DNA of 64,000 bases, taken from NCBI GenBank assembly GCA_026874595.1, contig JAPPUL010000079.1, positions 1,545,001-1,609,000 of the forward strand. Reading direction: 5' to 3'. The stretch is from Sipunculus nudus. Its lineage: Eukaryota; Annelida; Sipuncula; Golfingiida; Sipunculidae. Positions within the stretch are counted from its first letter, which is position 1. Each line of letters begins with the position of its first letter. Made by a program: the position numbers and the translations under genes. The notes below the pieces were generated by a model. It was not told the origin of the DNA. It made no database searches and saw nothing but the letters and a program-made list of their open reading frames with translations. Of this stretch, positions 1 through 9,339 are shown piece after piece.

Positions 1-1354
1 AGGCATTCTCTTTTAGCTTATAAAACACTTTACGAGTTGATATCCCCAGGCTTTGTGCTGTCTTATTTTTATCTCCATCAAATAAGCTAAGCATATTTTC
101 TATTACCATCCTCTCTATTGAAGACATTGAAGTTCCAGGCTCTATTAAAAGATTTATAACATCATGGTCAGATTTAATACCTTTACTATTAAAGCTTATA
201 TCCTCAAGTCCTATTATATCGGCTTTTGATAGGACTAAAGCCCGTTCTAGTAGATTGCTAAGTTCTCTTATATTCCCATGGAATGGGTGGTTTATAAGAT
301 CTTTAAGGGCTTCTTTTGATAACTCTTTTTCCTCTATATTATTTTTTTTACTTATTTTAGTTATTAGGAATTTAACTAAAAGTGGCATGTCTTCTTTTCG
401 CTCTCGTAGAGGCGGGAGGGTCAGACTTACTACATTTAACCTATAATATAAATCCTCGCGAAACTCTCCTTCTTCTATCTTTTTTAATAAATTCTGATGT
501 GTTGCTGATATTATCCTAACATTTGTTTTTAACACCTCCTGCCCACCAAGACGGTAAAACTCACCATTCTCAAGTACTCGAAGTATTTTTGCCTGCAGGG
601 ACAATTCCATATCCCCTATCTCATCTAAAAATAATGTCCCCTTATCTGCAAGCTCAAACATTCCCTTAGTAGCTTTATAAGCTCCTGTAAATGCTCCCTT
701 TTCGTAGCCAAATAGTTCACTCTCAAGTAGATTTGTTGGAATTGCTGCACAGTTTATCTTATATAGTGGTTTTGATTTTCTATTACTTTCTTTATGGATA
801 AGCTCACATGCAAGCTCTTTACCAGTCCCACTCTCGCCAAATATTATACATGAGGCATCTGTTTTTGCTATCTTTATTGCTTTTTCTATCTCACTAAGAA
901 GACTTTTTGAATTACCTATTATTACAGGGCCTGCGTTTTCGTCTTTATTATCCTTTAAGTTTATTTTCTTCTGATTAGTAAATTTGTACTCCTTTAACTC
1001 CTCCACAAACTTATATAGTAAATCAATATCAATAGGCTTATTTAAAAAATAATATGCACCAAGTTTTATAGATTTAATTACTGAATCTAAATTCTTAAGT
1101 GCAGACATAGTTATAACTTGCATATTAGGCTTTATAACTTTAGCCTCCTTAAGCAGGGTAAGTCCGTCTTTATGTGGTATTTTTATGTCGATAAACGCAA
1201 GGTCGTAATTAGTACTTTGTATCTTTTTAAGACCCTCAAACCCATCTTCTGCCTTGTCCACAGGATAGCCTTCAGGAGCAAGTGCATCATTTAGGAAGTT
1301 CCTAAAGTTTGGCTCATCATCCACGACCAGTATTTTAAAATCCTTATTATCCAT
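1..1354 (-). CDS. Sigma-54-dependent response regulator (NtrC family), C-terminal end cut by window edge
   Basis: Reading leftward from the ATG at 1352-1354, a receiver domain opens the protein (residues 1-120), with acidic pocket VDDEP near the N-terminus and the phosphoacceptor Asp56 in LAFIDIKIP. An AAA+ sigma-54 interaction domain follows, with Walker A GESGTGKE, the sigma-54 contact loop GAFTGA, the Walker B region LFLDEIGDME and the FREDLYYRLN motif. A Fis-type helix-turn-helix (KTAQSLGISTRKVFYKLKE) lies at the left edge, so only a few residues are missing. It would activate sigma-54 promoters when phosphorylated. No cognate kinase is visible in the window, and I found no convincing sigma-54 promoter here. 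The family call is secure; the regulon is unknown. Confidence 0.95.
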   Translation of the reverse strand, partial: MDNKDFKILVVDDEPNFRNFLNDALAPEGYPVDKAEDGFEGLKKIQSTNYDLAFIDIKIPHKDGLTLLKEAKVIKPNMQVITMSALKNLDSVIKSIKLGAYYFLNKPIDIDLLYKFVEELKEYKFTNQKKINLKDNKDENAGPVIIGNSKSLLSEIEKAIKIAKTDASCIIFGESGTGKELACELIHKESNRKSKPLYKINCAAIPTNLLESELFGYEKGAFTGAYKATKGMFELADKGTLFLDEIGDMELSLQAKILRVLENGEFYRLGGQEVLKTNVRIISATHQNLLKKIEEGEFREDLYYRLNVVSLTLPPLRERKEDMPLLVKFLITKISKKNNIEEKELSKEALKDLINHPFHGNIRELSNLLERALVLSKADIIGLEDISFNSKGIKSDHDVINLLIEPGTSMSSIERMVIENMLSLFDGDKNKTAQSLGISTRKVFYKLKENA

Positions 1355-1580
1355 AATGTTTTTTTTACTATTTTTCTCAATGCCCTAAATCATTTAAGAT
1401 ATTATGAGAACATCCTTTTTTTTAAAATCATATTTGCTATTTATTATCCCATAATTCATTATTCCATAACTTTACATTGATAAATTATAACACAAATGGT
1501 AACTAAAATAAATAAAGGTGTTTTAAAGCTAAGTCATTTAATTTTGGCGGTAGTATACTTTTATTTCTTTAAATTTTACT

Positions 1581-1586
1581 TATAAT
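1581..1586 (+). promoter_or_regulatory. Putative -10 element (TATAAT) of a leaderless gene
   Basis: A perfect TATAAT sits 7 bases before the ATG at 1594. No good -35 hexamer is found 16-18 bases upstream. With this spacing transcription would begin at or next to the start codon. Confidence 0.35.
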
Positions 1587-1593
1587 TTTTATT

Positions 1594-2247
1594 ATGCCAA
1601 GGATTTTTATACTTTTTATTTCCTTAGTTTTTATAGCTTCTCTTTTAAGTTTTAATTCATGTGTCTCGTTTGATGAGGAGGATATAAATTCTTTAGAGAG
1701 TAATAGTAGTGGCAGGATATACAGCCATAACGAAATGATTGAAATATTTTCTGCTAACTCTTTCTTGAAATTATTAGAAAGTAAGGAATCTTATATTTTA
1801 AAGTATGACCTAAACAAAGGGGTAAACCAGCATTCTTATTCCAAGATATTATATTCATATACCAAAACCAAAGAACAATGGCATAACTTTATTAAAGAGG
1901 CTATTGACTTTTATATAAAAAAACGTGAGAATGATGTAAAACACTTTAATTATAGGGAAAGTGCATATAATGTTTCTTTAAACTTTTTTGACAAAAGCAA
2001 TATAATCGATATTAAAGAAAAGCTCCCTCCTACATATTGGAAACTCGGATACACCAAAGGTGCATTCTTAAAAAGTCAAAAAGACTATGCCAAATATATA
2101 TTTTATACAACTTATATTAAGGACTCTCTTAAAGTTAAGAGTTCATTTTATAATGAAATGAAATATGTTATTAAAAAACAGACTTTTAAATCCGACGGTA
2201 CTATAAACCAAACAAAGTATTTCTACAGACGCAAAGAACTACAGTAG
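1594..2247 (+). CDS. Hypothetical exported or lipoprotein-like protein
   Basis: The 217-residue product starts with a hydrophobic signal segment (residues 3-20) followed by FNSC, a weak lipobox, so it is probably exported and perhaps lipid-anchored. The rest is rich in Lys, Tyr and Phe and matches no family I recognise. A TATAAT lies only 7 bases upstream of the ATG and no Shine-Dalgarno is present, which suggests a leaderless transcript. Codon use is T-ending (TTT, CTT, ATT), unlike most + strand genes here but like the secreted protein gene at 56280, with which it shares general character (signal segment, aromatic-rich, no SD). Homology between the two is not demonstrated. Confidence 0.6.
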   Translation: MPRIFILFISLVFIASLLSFNSCVSFDEEDINSLESNSSGRIYSHNEMIEIFSANSFLKLLESKESYILKYDLNKGVNQHSYSKILYSYTKTKEQWHNFIKEAIDFYIKKRENDVKHFNYRESAYNVSLNFFDKSNIIDIKEKLPPTYWKLGYTKGAFLKSQKDYAKYIFYTTYIKDSLKVKSSFYNEMKYVIKKQTFKSDGTINQTKYFYRRKELQ

Positions 2248-2275
2248 CTCTTTATAATTTTATATACTACAAAGA

Positions 2276-4324
2276 CTATTCATTAAAGCTTATTATAGAA
2301 TCTTGCCTTTTAGGCGCTGCCTCCTCTTGCACATCATCTTGAGAATCCGGAATTACCTTTAACTTTGATATCTCTCCCTCTTCATTTACTTTTACTATCG
2401 TGTCTGAATAGTGAAAGGTTTCTACTATGGTGTTTTCTATGTCATCTATATTCGTTTGCAGCATCATTTGAAACGATTTTGGGATCTTTTGATCTTTTAT
2501 CACATAATAATATTCAAGTGCCTCATCAAGCTTATGTCTTGCAACCAGATACGCTGCCTCATTTAGCATCCCTTGATATCTTCTGTAGTATTTATTGTTA
2601 AACATATCACTAAAGTCAAATGTAAGCTTTATCTCCTTCTTTACCGATTTTACACTGCGTTTTTCAGGCTCGATTTGTGCTAGCTTCTCTTTCTTTGTTT
2701 CGTTTAATACTTCTTTCACTATTTCTTTAGTTAGTTTTGATTGCTCCTCTCTTGCTTGCCCAAGCGATACACGCGAGATGCCCCGAGGCTTTGTCTCTAC
2801 TTTTATAACTTCTTCTTTTGCTTTGAATAAAGTTGATTCTGCATCCTCAGCACTATCTGATAACTCCTCGTTAGCAAGCACTTTGTCCACATTACTAAAA
2901 GCATCCCCTTCCTCTTTAGACTCTCTATCTTCTCCTCTTTTAATAATATCATCTCCTAACTTTCTATCTTCTCTTAAGTGCTTTTTTGCATTTAAAATAG
3001 CATCCCTAAGCTCATCCATCTCCTTTACTACATCTTCTTCCTCCTCATCCTCCAAATCACCCTCTTTGCTTTTATCACCCTCTTTGCTTTTATCACCCTC
3101 TTTGCTTTTATCACCCTCTTTGCTTTTATCACCCTCTTTGCCTTCACTCCCTTCTTTAGCAGCCTTATTTGCAAAACCTCTATCAGAAGCACCAAGGCTT
3201 ATAATATCATCTTTCTTCGATACATCAGGCAAAACATCAGAATCCAATACCGAAGCCTTTTTTACTTTTAATGCCTCTATCGTTAACTGCGATAAGTTTG
3301 ACATCGCTTTAACACTGTCATTTAAGGTCTTTTCCATCGTATTAGATAGATGCTTATGCTTTTCTTCTAATGAGTTTATTTTCTCTTTAATCGCTTCGTC
3401 TGCTTGTATCTTAACATTCAATGTGTTTTCAAGTGTCTTATTTAATGCATCTGCCAAAACGCCATCTGTCAAAGTGTCATCTGCCAAAACGCCATCTGCC
3501 AAAGCGCCATCTGCCAAAACGCCATCTGCCAAAACGCCATCTATAAGCGATTGATCATTCTCATCGTCAAAGGGAGCCTCGGCCGAATCTGCCTTACCTT
3601 CATCCTGTTTAGCTTCAGAATATAATGCAAAACCAGCTCCCTCAGGATAAGAACTTACATCCAGCTCAACTGCTTGGCTTGTTTTACTTTTTTCTCTTGC
3701 GTGCATCTTATCAATTAGATTATCTAATCCTTCTTTTGAAAGCTCTTTTGAAAGCTCTTTTGAAAGCTCTTTTGAGAGATTAATCTGTGCTAGAATATGC
3801 TTTAATATGTTATCTATTGCAAAATCCTTAGTCTGGCTTGCAAGAAAATCCTCTCTTGTCTTATTAAGCTTATCATCCTTTTCTACTTTATCTACATTAC
3901 CTTTTGGTTTAATGTCCGTTTCTATATGTTCTAAAAGAAAAGAGTTTATATTTTCAAGTACGTTTTTTTTATCATAAGCTCGTCTGCCCAAAAAATTCTT
4001 GCGTCTATCGGTATTTTTTAGAGTGGGATTTGCAGGGTCTATATCACTACTACGCCTTTTGGAGCGTAACTTTTTAGTTTCAATATCTTCCTTAGCTTTA
4101 AGATTATCCTTTAAAGATGCATTAATTATTGCTTCTATTTTTGCTTTAATGTGCTCTTTAATATTTTGTGAGCTTAGCAATTTCGAATACATAAAAACGC
4201 TTGACTCAATATCTCCCTTATCAAAAGACTTTGCCGCTACCTTAAATATCATTTTCTGCGAAGTACGAAGAGTTGGTTTATCTTTTTCTTCTATGATAGG
4301 TTTAAACGGAGTATTGTCTTGCAT
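2276..4324 (-). CDS. Large acidic repeat-containing protein of unknown function
   Basis: This 682-residue product has a short helical N-terminal domain (residues 20-75, TPR-like in feel), a long charged and probably disordered middle, and a helical C-terminal domain (about 580-650, around MFNNKYYRRYQGMLNEAAYL). The middle carries three tandem peptide repeats: KELS units, DGVLA-type units and KSKEGD units. There is no signal peptide or membrane segment, so it is probably cytoplasmic. The folded ends and variable acidic linker suggest a scaffold or spacer protein. The neighbour at 1594 points toward it; ppc diverges on the other side. I do not recognise the family. Confidence 0.7.
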   Translation of the reverse strand: MQDNTPFKPIIEEKDKPTLRTSQKMIFKVAAKSFDKGDIESSVFMYSKLLSSQNIKEHIKAKIEAIINASLKDNLKAKEDIETKKLRSKRRSSDIDPANPTLKNTDRRKNFLGRRAYDKKNVLENINSFLLEHIETDIKPKGNVDKVEKDDKLNKTREDFLASQTKDFAIDNILKHILAQINLSKELSKELSKELSKEGLDNLIDKMHAREKSKTSQAVELDVSSYPEGAGFALYSEAKQDEGKADSAEAPFDDENDQSLIDGVLADGVLADGALADGVLADDTLTDGVLADALNKTLENTLNVKIQADEAIKEKINSLEEKHKHLSNTMEKTLNDSVKAMSNLSQLTIEALKVKKASVLDSDVLPDVSKKDDIISLGASDRGFANKAAKEGSEGKEGDKSKEGDKSKEGDKSKEGDKSKEGDLEDEEEEDVVKEMDELRDAILNAKKHLREDRKLGDDIIKRGEDRESKEEGDAFSNVDKVLANEELSDSAEDAESTLFKAKEEVIKVETKPRGISRVSLGQAREEQSKLTKEIVKEVLNETKKEKLAQIEPEKRSVKSVKKEIKLTFDFSDMFNNKYYRRYQGMLNEAAYLVARHKLDEALEYYYVIKDQKIPKSFQMMLQTNIDDIENTIVETFHYSDTIVKVNEEGEISKLKVIPDSQDDVQEEAAPKRQDSIISFNE
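3058..3147 (-). repeat. 18-bp tandem repeat inside the acidic protein gene
   Basis: Five consecutive 18-bp units (the last diverged) encode KSKEGD repeats. The period is a multiple of three, so copy-number change keeps the reading frame. Confidence 0.85.
3451..3540 (-). repeat. 15-bp tandem repeat inside the acidic protein gene
   Basis: Six 15-bp units with a few substitutions encode DGVLA-like pentapeptides. They are frame-preserving. Confidence 0.85.
3732..3779 (-). repeat. 12-bp tandem repeat inside the acidic protein gene
   Basis: Four 12-bp units (the last diverged) encode KELS tetrapeptides. Confidence 0.8.
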
Positions 4325-4524
4325 ATTAATTACCTAAAATAAAGACAATAAAGGATACTATAATAATATCTTTTTATTTTCTAAATATTATTTTCTAAAT
4401 ATACTTAATAAGACTTTTAGTTTCTATTTTAGTCTTTACATTAAAACACATTAAATTTATCTACCAAACACACTATAAATAGTCGAAAGTATAGAAATAA
4501 TAAATGAATGCCATGTAGGTATTT

Positions 4525-4553
4525 TTGTAAAATATTGCTTTATTTAGTAATAT
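4525..4553 (+). promoter_or_regulatory. Putative promoter of ppc
   Basis: TTGTAA at 4525-4530, a 17-base spacer and TAATAT at 4548-4553 lie about 45 bases before the proposed ppc start, in the AT-rich divergent gap 4325-4597. That gap also holds a direct repeat of ATTTTCTAAATAT near 4376-4403. The hexamers are imperfect, so this is tentative. Confidence 0.3.
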
Positions 4554-4597
4554 AAAGAGGGTTAAATCAATACATAGGCTAATGGGAGGACAGAGAA

Positions 4598-7396
4598 ATC
4601 GGTACTTTTGAATTTGAATTTCTAAATGATATTTTATTAGATGTTTTAAAAGAACAAGTTGGAGAAGAAGTATATAATAAGGTAATTCCCTTTGTGGGAG
4701 AGGAAAGTGAGAAGATGAGCAAGGAAGAGCTTTATAAAGGGATTGAACGTCTTGATAGAGAAACCATGTTTATAATACTTAGATTTTACAGGATATACTT
4801 TCAGCTTCTAAATATATCAGAGGACGTATACTTACATTTGCTTGATAGAGAAACATTAAAAAGTGAAGCATTAGTAGGCGATTCCCTAGAACAATGTATA
4901 AGAACCTTCAAAGAGCAGGGGTGCAGTGCAGAGGATGTACAAAAGCTTCTTGACAAACTCGACATACAACCTGTAATAACAGCACATCCAAGCGAGACAA
5001 AACGTCATACCGTACTTGAGAAATATCTAAAAATATATGAGCTACTTTTAAATAAAACAACAGTAGAGCACAGTGAGCATGAGATAAGGAATATAAGAGA
5101 ACTTGTTTTAAACGAGGTTAGCAAATTATGGTTTACGGGAGATGTCAAACTTGAAAAGCCCACTGTCTTACAAGAGGTTAATAACGGTCTTTTTTATTTC
5201 GACAAAATATTTTATAATATAGTAAACCCCTTGTATAAAGAGCTTGAGGTAAGCCTTTCTGACTTTTATCCAGGATACAAATTTCAAATACCGACTATTC
5301 TTCGTTTTGGTTCTTGGATAGGCGGCGATCGTGATGGAAATCCTAATGTTACAAGCGTGGTTACAAAAGAAACCCTTTTAAGACATAAGGATTTGATAAT
5401 AAAGAAATATATAGACTCCTTAAATGAGCTTATAATGTCCTTTAGCCAGTCAAGGTATCTAACCCCGGAGTCAAAAATACTTGAAAAGTCGCTTTTGCAT
5501 GATAAAGAATTACTAAAAGTAGATTTTCATAAAATAGTTGCAAGAAACCCTCATGAGCTTTACAGACAAAAAGTATCGCTTATAAAGTTACGCCTTGAAA
5601 ACACAATGTACTCAAAAAAGAGGGATTTAGAACAGATTTTGTATTATGCAGAAGATGAATATGGAGCAAAGGATTATTCTTACTCAAGTGTAGAAGATTT
5701 TTTAGAAGATTTAAACTTACTTCGACATGCCCTAATAGAAGGACAAAACGAGCGAGTTGCAAAAACAGAGCTTGACCCACTACTTAGGAAGGTTAAGGTA
5801 TTTGGCTTTCATCTTGTAAGCTTGGATATAAGGGAGATAGGGGCCCGTCATCATACATTACTAGATGATGTAGTAAGCGGACTTAATATACTAGGAGGTG
5901 GGAGTTATGACGAGCTAGGAGATGGCGAGAAGATAAAGTTTTTAACAAAAGAGCTTTTAAGTCCCCGCCCGTTAATCCCAATACATTATAAATTCACAAC
6001 GAAAGAGAATGAAGAGACACATAAAGTGTTCAAAGAGATAAAGATAGCTCAAGATACAATATCGGAACAAGCGATAGGAAGCTATATAATAAGCATGACG
6101 CACGGAGCACATGATGTACTTGCAGTATTGTTACTAGCCAAGGAAGCGGGGCTTTATGGGGTTTTGGGAGGTGGAGAGGGTGAATGTTTTAGTCGACTTG
6201 ATATAGTACCACTTTTTGAGACGATAGACGATTTATCAAATGCAAGTAAAGTTTTGGAAGATTTATTTTTGAATCAAGCATACACAAAACATCTTGCAGC
6301 CCGAGGGAATATACAAGAGGTGATGATAGGCTACTCAGACAGTAATAAGCAAGGAGGAATACTAACTTCAGTATGGGAATTATACAAGGCCCAACAAACG
6401 CTATTCGCAATAGCACAAAAATATAATATAGTATTAAAGCTGTTTCATGGACGAGGTGGGTCAATAAGCCGGGGAGGGAGTGAATATGTTGGCAAGTCAA
6501 TAGAGGCTCAGCCTAAAGAGAGTGTAAATGGCAAGATAAAGATAACGGAGCAGGGTGAGGTAATATCTAGGAAGTATGCCCATGAACACACAGCGATTAT
6601 GCGGATAAGTTTACTTATGTCTAAGGTGATGGAGGCGGGAATGGAGAGTATATGTAATGCTAAGGAAGAAGATGTTAAGAGGGTTTTGGAGTATGAGAAG
6701 GCAATGGAAAAGATATCTAGCTATTCGTATGAGGCATATAGAAAGTTGGTAAGTGACAAGGATTTGTTTTTGTATTTCAAAGAGGCAACTCCCTTTGCAA
6801 GCATCCAGAAGTTAAATATAGCCTCAAGGCCGGCCAAAAGAAAGCAAGCAGACAGTATAAACAATATAAGAGCAATTCCGTGGGTATTTAGCTGGATACA
6901 AAACCGTCATATCATATCAGGCTGGTATGGGGTTGGATATGGATTTAAGAAGTTCTTAGAGGAGGACGGAGGAGGGAACGAAGAGCTTTTATGTGAGATG
7001 TATGACAAATGGCTATTTTTTAGTGTATTGATAGATAACATTTCAATGAGCCTTGCAAAAACAGATATAGAGATTGCAGCTTTATATGCGGATATAGTTA
7101 AGGATAAGGAAGTAGGCAAAAAGATATACGGTATGATACGAAAAGAACATGAGCTTACTAAATCTTATATTTTAAGGATAAAACGCCAAAGTGATTTATT
7201 TGAAACAGCATCATTACTTGATAAATCTATAGAACACAGAAACCCTCATATAGATTTACTGAACTTGATACAGATAGTCCTTTTAAAAAGAGGGATAAAT
7301 TATAAAGATGATGATGTGGCAAGCGACGATATACACTTCCGGATGCTTGCAAACAGTATAAACTGTATAGCATCCGGCCTTAGAAACACAGGTTAG
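4598..7396 (+). CDS. ppc: Phosphoenolpyruvate carboxylase
   Basis: Carboxylates PEP with bicarbonate to oxaloacetate, feeding the citrate synthase reaction encoded at 20826. The catalytic histidine motif VITAHPSETKRHT, FGSWIGGDRDGNPN, GYSDSNKQGG and FHGRGGSISRGG are all present, as is the conserved C-terminus ending RNTG. The first ATG/GTG/TTG in frame is GTG 4694, but the frame is open back to 4583 and the extra codons read like the usual PEPC N-terminus (FLNDILLDVLKEQVGEEVYN). A GGGAGGA Shine-Dalgarno at 4584-4590 lies 7 bases before an ATC at 4598, so I propose a rare ATC start. This gives 932 residues and puts the catalytic His at 130, close to His138 of the E. coli enzyme. A sequencing error near 4600 is the alternative. 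Confidence 0.93.
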   Translation: MGTFEFEFLNDILLDVLKEQVGEEVYNKVIPFVGEESEKMSKEELYKGIERLDRETMFIILRFYRIYFQLLNISEDVYLHLLDRETLKSEALVGDSLEQCIRTFKEQGCSAEDVQKLLDKLDIQPVITAHPSETKRHTVLEKYLKIYELLLNKTTVEHSEHEIRNIRELVLNEVSKLWFTGDVKLEKPTVLQEVNNGLFYFDKIFYNIVNPLYKELEVSLSDFYPGYKFQIPTILRFGSWIGGDRDGNPNVTSVVTKETLLRHKDLIIKKYIDSLNELIMSFSQSRYLTPESKILEKSLLHDKELLKVDFHKIVARNPHELYRQKVSLIKLRLENTMYSKKRDLEQILYYAEDEYGAKDYSYSSVEDFLEDLNLLRHALIEGQNERVAKTELDPLLRKVKVFGFHLVSLDIREIGARHHTLLDDVVSGLNILGGGSYDELGDGEKIKFLTKELLSPRPLIPIHYKFTTKENEETHKVFKEIKIAQDTISEQAIGSYIISMTHGAHDVLAVLLLAKEAGLYGVLGGGEGECFSRLDIVPLFETIDDLSNASKVLEDLFLNQAYTKHLAARGNIQEVMIGYSDSNKQGGILTSVWELYKAQQTLFAIAQKYNIVLKLFHGRGGSISRGGSEYVGKSIEAQPKESVNGKIKITEQGEVISRKYAHEHTAIMRISLLMSKVMEAGMESICNAKEEDVKRVLEYEKAMEKISSYSYEAYRKLVSDKDLFLYFKEATPFASIQKLNIASRPAKRKQADSINNIRAIPWVFSWIQNRHIISGWYGVGYGFKKFLEEDGGGNEELLCEMYDKWLFFSVLIDNISMSLAKTDIEIAALYADIVKDKEVGKKIYGMIRKEHELTKSYILRIKRQSDLFETASLLDKSIEHRNPHIDLLNLIQIVLLKRGINYKDDDVASDDIHFRMLANSINCIASGLRNTG

Positions 7397-7407
7397 GTAA
7401 AAATACT

Positions 7408-7850
7408 AACTTAGCTAGTCCTTTGATTTATTTGAAACGAAGAGGAGATTATACGGATAATGATTTTGCAAGTGACGATATACACTTCCGGATGCTTGCA
7501 AACAGTATAAACTGTATAGCATCCGGCCTTAGAAACACAGGTTAGGTAAAAATACTAACTTAGCTAGTCCTTTGATTTATTTGAAACGAAGAGGAGATTA
7601 TACGGATAATGATTTTGCAAGTGACGATATACACTTCCGGATGCTTGCAAACAGTATAAACTGTATAGCATCCGGCCTTAGAAACACAGGTTAGGTAAAA
7701 ATACTAACTTAGCTAGTCCTTTGATTTATTTGAAACGAAGAGGAGATTATACGGATAATGATTTTGCAAGTGACGATATACACGGATGCTTGCAAACAGT
7801 ATAAACTGTATAGCATCCGGCCTTAGAAACACAGGTTAGGTAAAAATACT
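7408..7850 (+). repeat. 149-bp tandem duplications of the ppc 3' end
   Basis: Three consecutive units begin at 7408, 7557 and 7706. The first two are 149 bp and the third 145 bp because of a 4-base deletion (TTCC). Each unit encodes, in its own frame, a version of the last 45 residues of PEPC plus its stop codon, followed by an 11-base spacer. The second half of each unit is identical to ppc. The first half differs (LKRRGDYTDNDFASDD against LLKRGINYKDDDVASDD), yet the units match each other. Each unit contains a hairpin sequence, CCGGATGC/GCATCCGG outside ACAGT/ACTGT, also present in ppc at 7339-7377. The 8-base word TAGTCCTT occurs at 7275 in ppc and at 7859 in the neighbouring gene end, a likely recombination point. 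Confidence 0.92.
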
Positions 7851-7853
7851 AAC

Positions 7854-9020
7854 TTAGTTAGTCCTTATAGGAATATTCTTGTATATATCATAAAGTGCAG
7901 TTTGAACAGCTTTTAGGGAAGCTCCCCAAGTAAATTCATAGCCAAGGTCTTTTAGTGTAAATTCTAGGGCCTGAAAGGCGATAGCCAAATCACTTTTCTC
8001 GATATAACCAAGGTGCCCAATACGAAATATCTTACCCTTTAAAGAAGACTGCCCTCCAGCAATAGCAACACCATATTTATCTCTCATAAGCTTTGGTATC
8101 TTAGCTCCGTCAATACCCTCAGGCACTTTAACAGATGTTACAGAGTTAGCAGGATTATCTGCAAAAAGTTCAAGTCCTAAAGCCCCAACTCCCTTACGGG
8201 TTGCATCAGCAATGAGAGCGTGCCGAGCAATTACATTATTTAAACCCTCTTCCAAAACTATACGATTTAAAGCACGATTTAGTCCAATAATAAGTGAAAC
8301 AGCGGGAGTCCATGCTGTAGTATTATTTTTAAGAGCCTTTCTCTCCTGTTTTAAATCAAAATATAGTTTAGGTAAAGTTGAGGATTTAGCAAGCTCACGT
8401 GCTTTCGCAGAAAAGGATATGAACGCAAGACCCGGCGGAAGCATTAAAGACTTCTGAGAACCGCAAACAGCAATGTCAATATTCCATTCATCAACAGGGC
8501 ACTCGCTAACACCAAGAGCCGTAATGGCATCAACAACAAAAATAGCACCAGTATCTTTGACAAAAGAAGCAATCTCCTTAACAGGGTTTTGCGCACCAGT
8601 TGAGGTTTCACAATATTGAATAAACAAAGCCTTAGCATCAGGGTTTTGGGCAAACGCATTTTTAATAGCAGAAAGAGAGACCGAAGAACCCCAATTAACG
8701 TCTATATAAAAAGGTCTTACGTTATAAGCCTCACAAATATCACCCCACCGCTCACCAAACTTCCCAGTACGAACAACAATAGCCTTGTCTCCTGGCGACA
8801 AAGTATTAACGACAGCCGCCTCCATACCTCCCGTCCCGCTTGAAGATAATATATATACCTCTTCTTTTGTGCTATAAAGTTGTTTCAGTAAGTCAATCGT
8901 ATTGACAAGCACGGAACTGAATTTGGGTGTTCTATGATGATATAAAGGCTGTGCCATCGCTGCCAATATGTCATGTGGAACCTGAGTAGGTCCTGGAGAA
9001 ATTAAAAAGTCCTTTAACAT
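7854..9020 (-). CDS. Class V aminotransferase (alanine/serine-glyoxylate type)
   Basis: PLP-dependent transaminase of 388 residues. Family motifs are GPTQVPHDI near the start, YHHRTPKF, SSSGTGGMEAAV, VDAITALGVS and the PLP lysine Lys190 in CGSQKSLMLPPG. Members interconvert alanine, serine or phosphoserine-type donors with glyoxylate or pyruvate; the exact substrates cannot be read from sequence. It converges on ppc, and its last codons lie within the sequence that recurs in the ppc-tail repeats. The ATG at 9020 is preceded by a good Shine-Dalgarno (GGAGG on the coding strand). Confidence 0.9.
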   Translation of the reverse strand: MLKDFLISPGPTQVPHDILAAMAQPLYHHRTPKFSSVLVNTIDLLKQLYSTKEEVYILSSSGTGGMEAAVVNTLSPGDKAIVVRTGKFGERWGDICEAYNVRPFYIDVNWGSSVSLSAIKNAFAQNPDAKALFIQYCETSTGAQNPVKEIASFVKDTGAIFVVDAITALGVSECPVDEWNIDIAVCGSQKSLMLPPGLAFISFSAKARELAKSSTLPKLYFDLKQERKALKNNTTAWTPAVSLIIGLNRALNRIVLEEGLNNVIARHALIADATRKGVGALGLELFADNPANSVTSVKVPEGIDGAKIPKLMRDKYGVAIAGGQSSLKGKIFRIGHLGYIEKSDLAIAFQALEFTLKDLGYEFTWGASLKAVQTALYDIYKNIPIRTN

Positions 9021-9282
9021 AAGCTAAAGCCTCCTTCATTATAAGTGTTTTAAAATAAAAAATAATATATATTTACTTGCTTTTTTTAAGTAAAGTAAAA
9101 GCCAAAAAAAAGAATATCCAGCTAGAGGATATAAAAGTTTAATAATAAGATTTAACGAGACGACCCTAATTATGTGGACCATGGTAAAACGAAAAATATA
9201 CAAGATAACAAAGTATCCCTTAAATGCAAGTTAATAAAAATATTTATACAGCTATAAAACCTAATATATTATCTTAATTAAA

Positions 9283-9312
9283 AAAGCATTATAAGTAAGA
9301 AAGTAATGCTTT
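9283..9312. promoter_or_regulatory. Inverted repeat upstream of the TPR membrane protein gene
   Basis: AAAGCATTA at 9283-9291 is perfectly complemented by TAATGCTTT at 9304-9312. It is either a 5' leader hairpin or an operator. The rest of the 319-base gap 9021-9339 holds a weaker 7-bp hairpin (TTTACTT/AAGTAAA near 9072-9094) and nothing else I can name. Confidence 0.4.
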
Positions 9313-9339
9313 AAAAAGCTAATATGGGCAAGGGTTTAT

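Noticed and set aside
2595-3554. Long + strand frame (319 codons) opposite the acidic protein gene
   Set aside because: It is antisense of a repeat-rich gene, giving Ser/Pro/Leu-rich low complexity with no domain.
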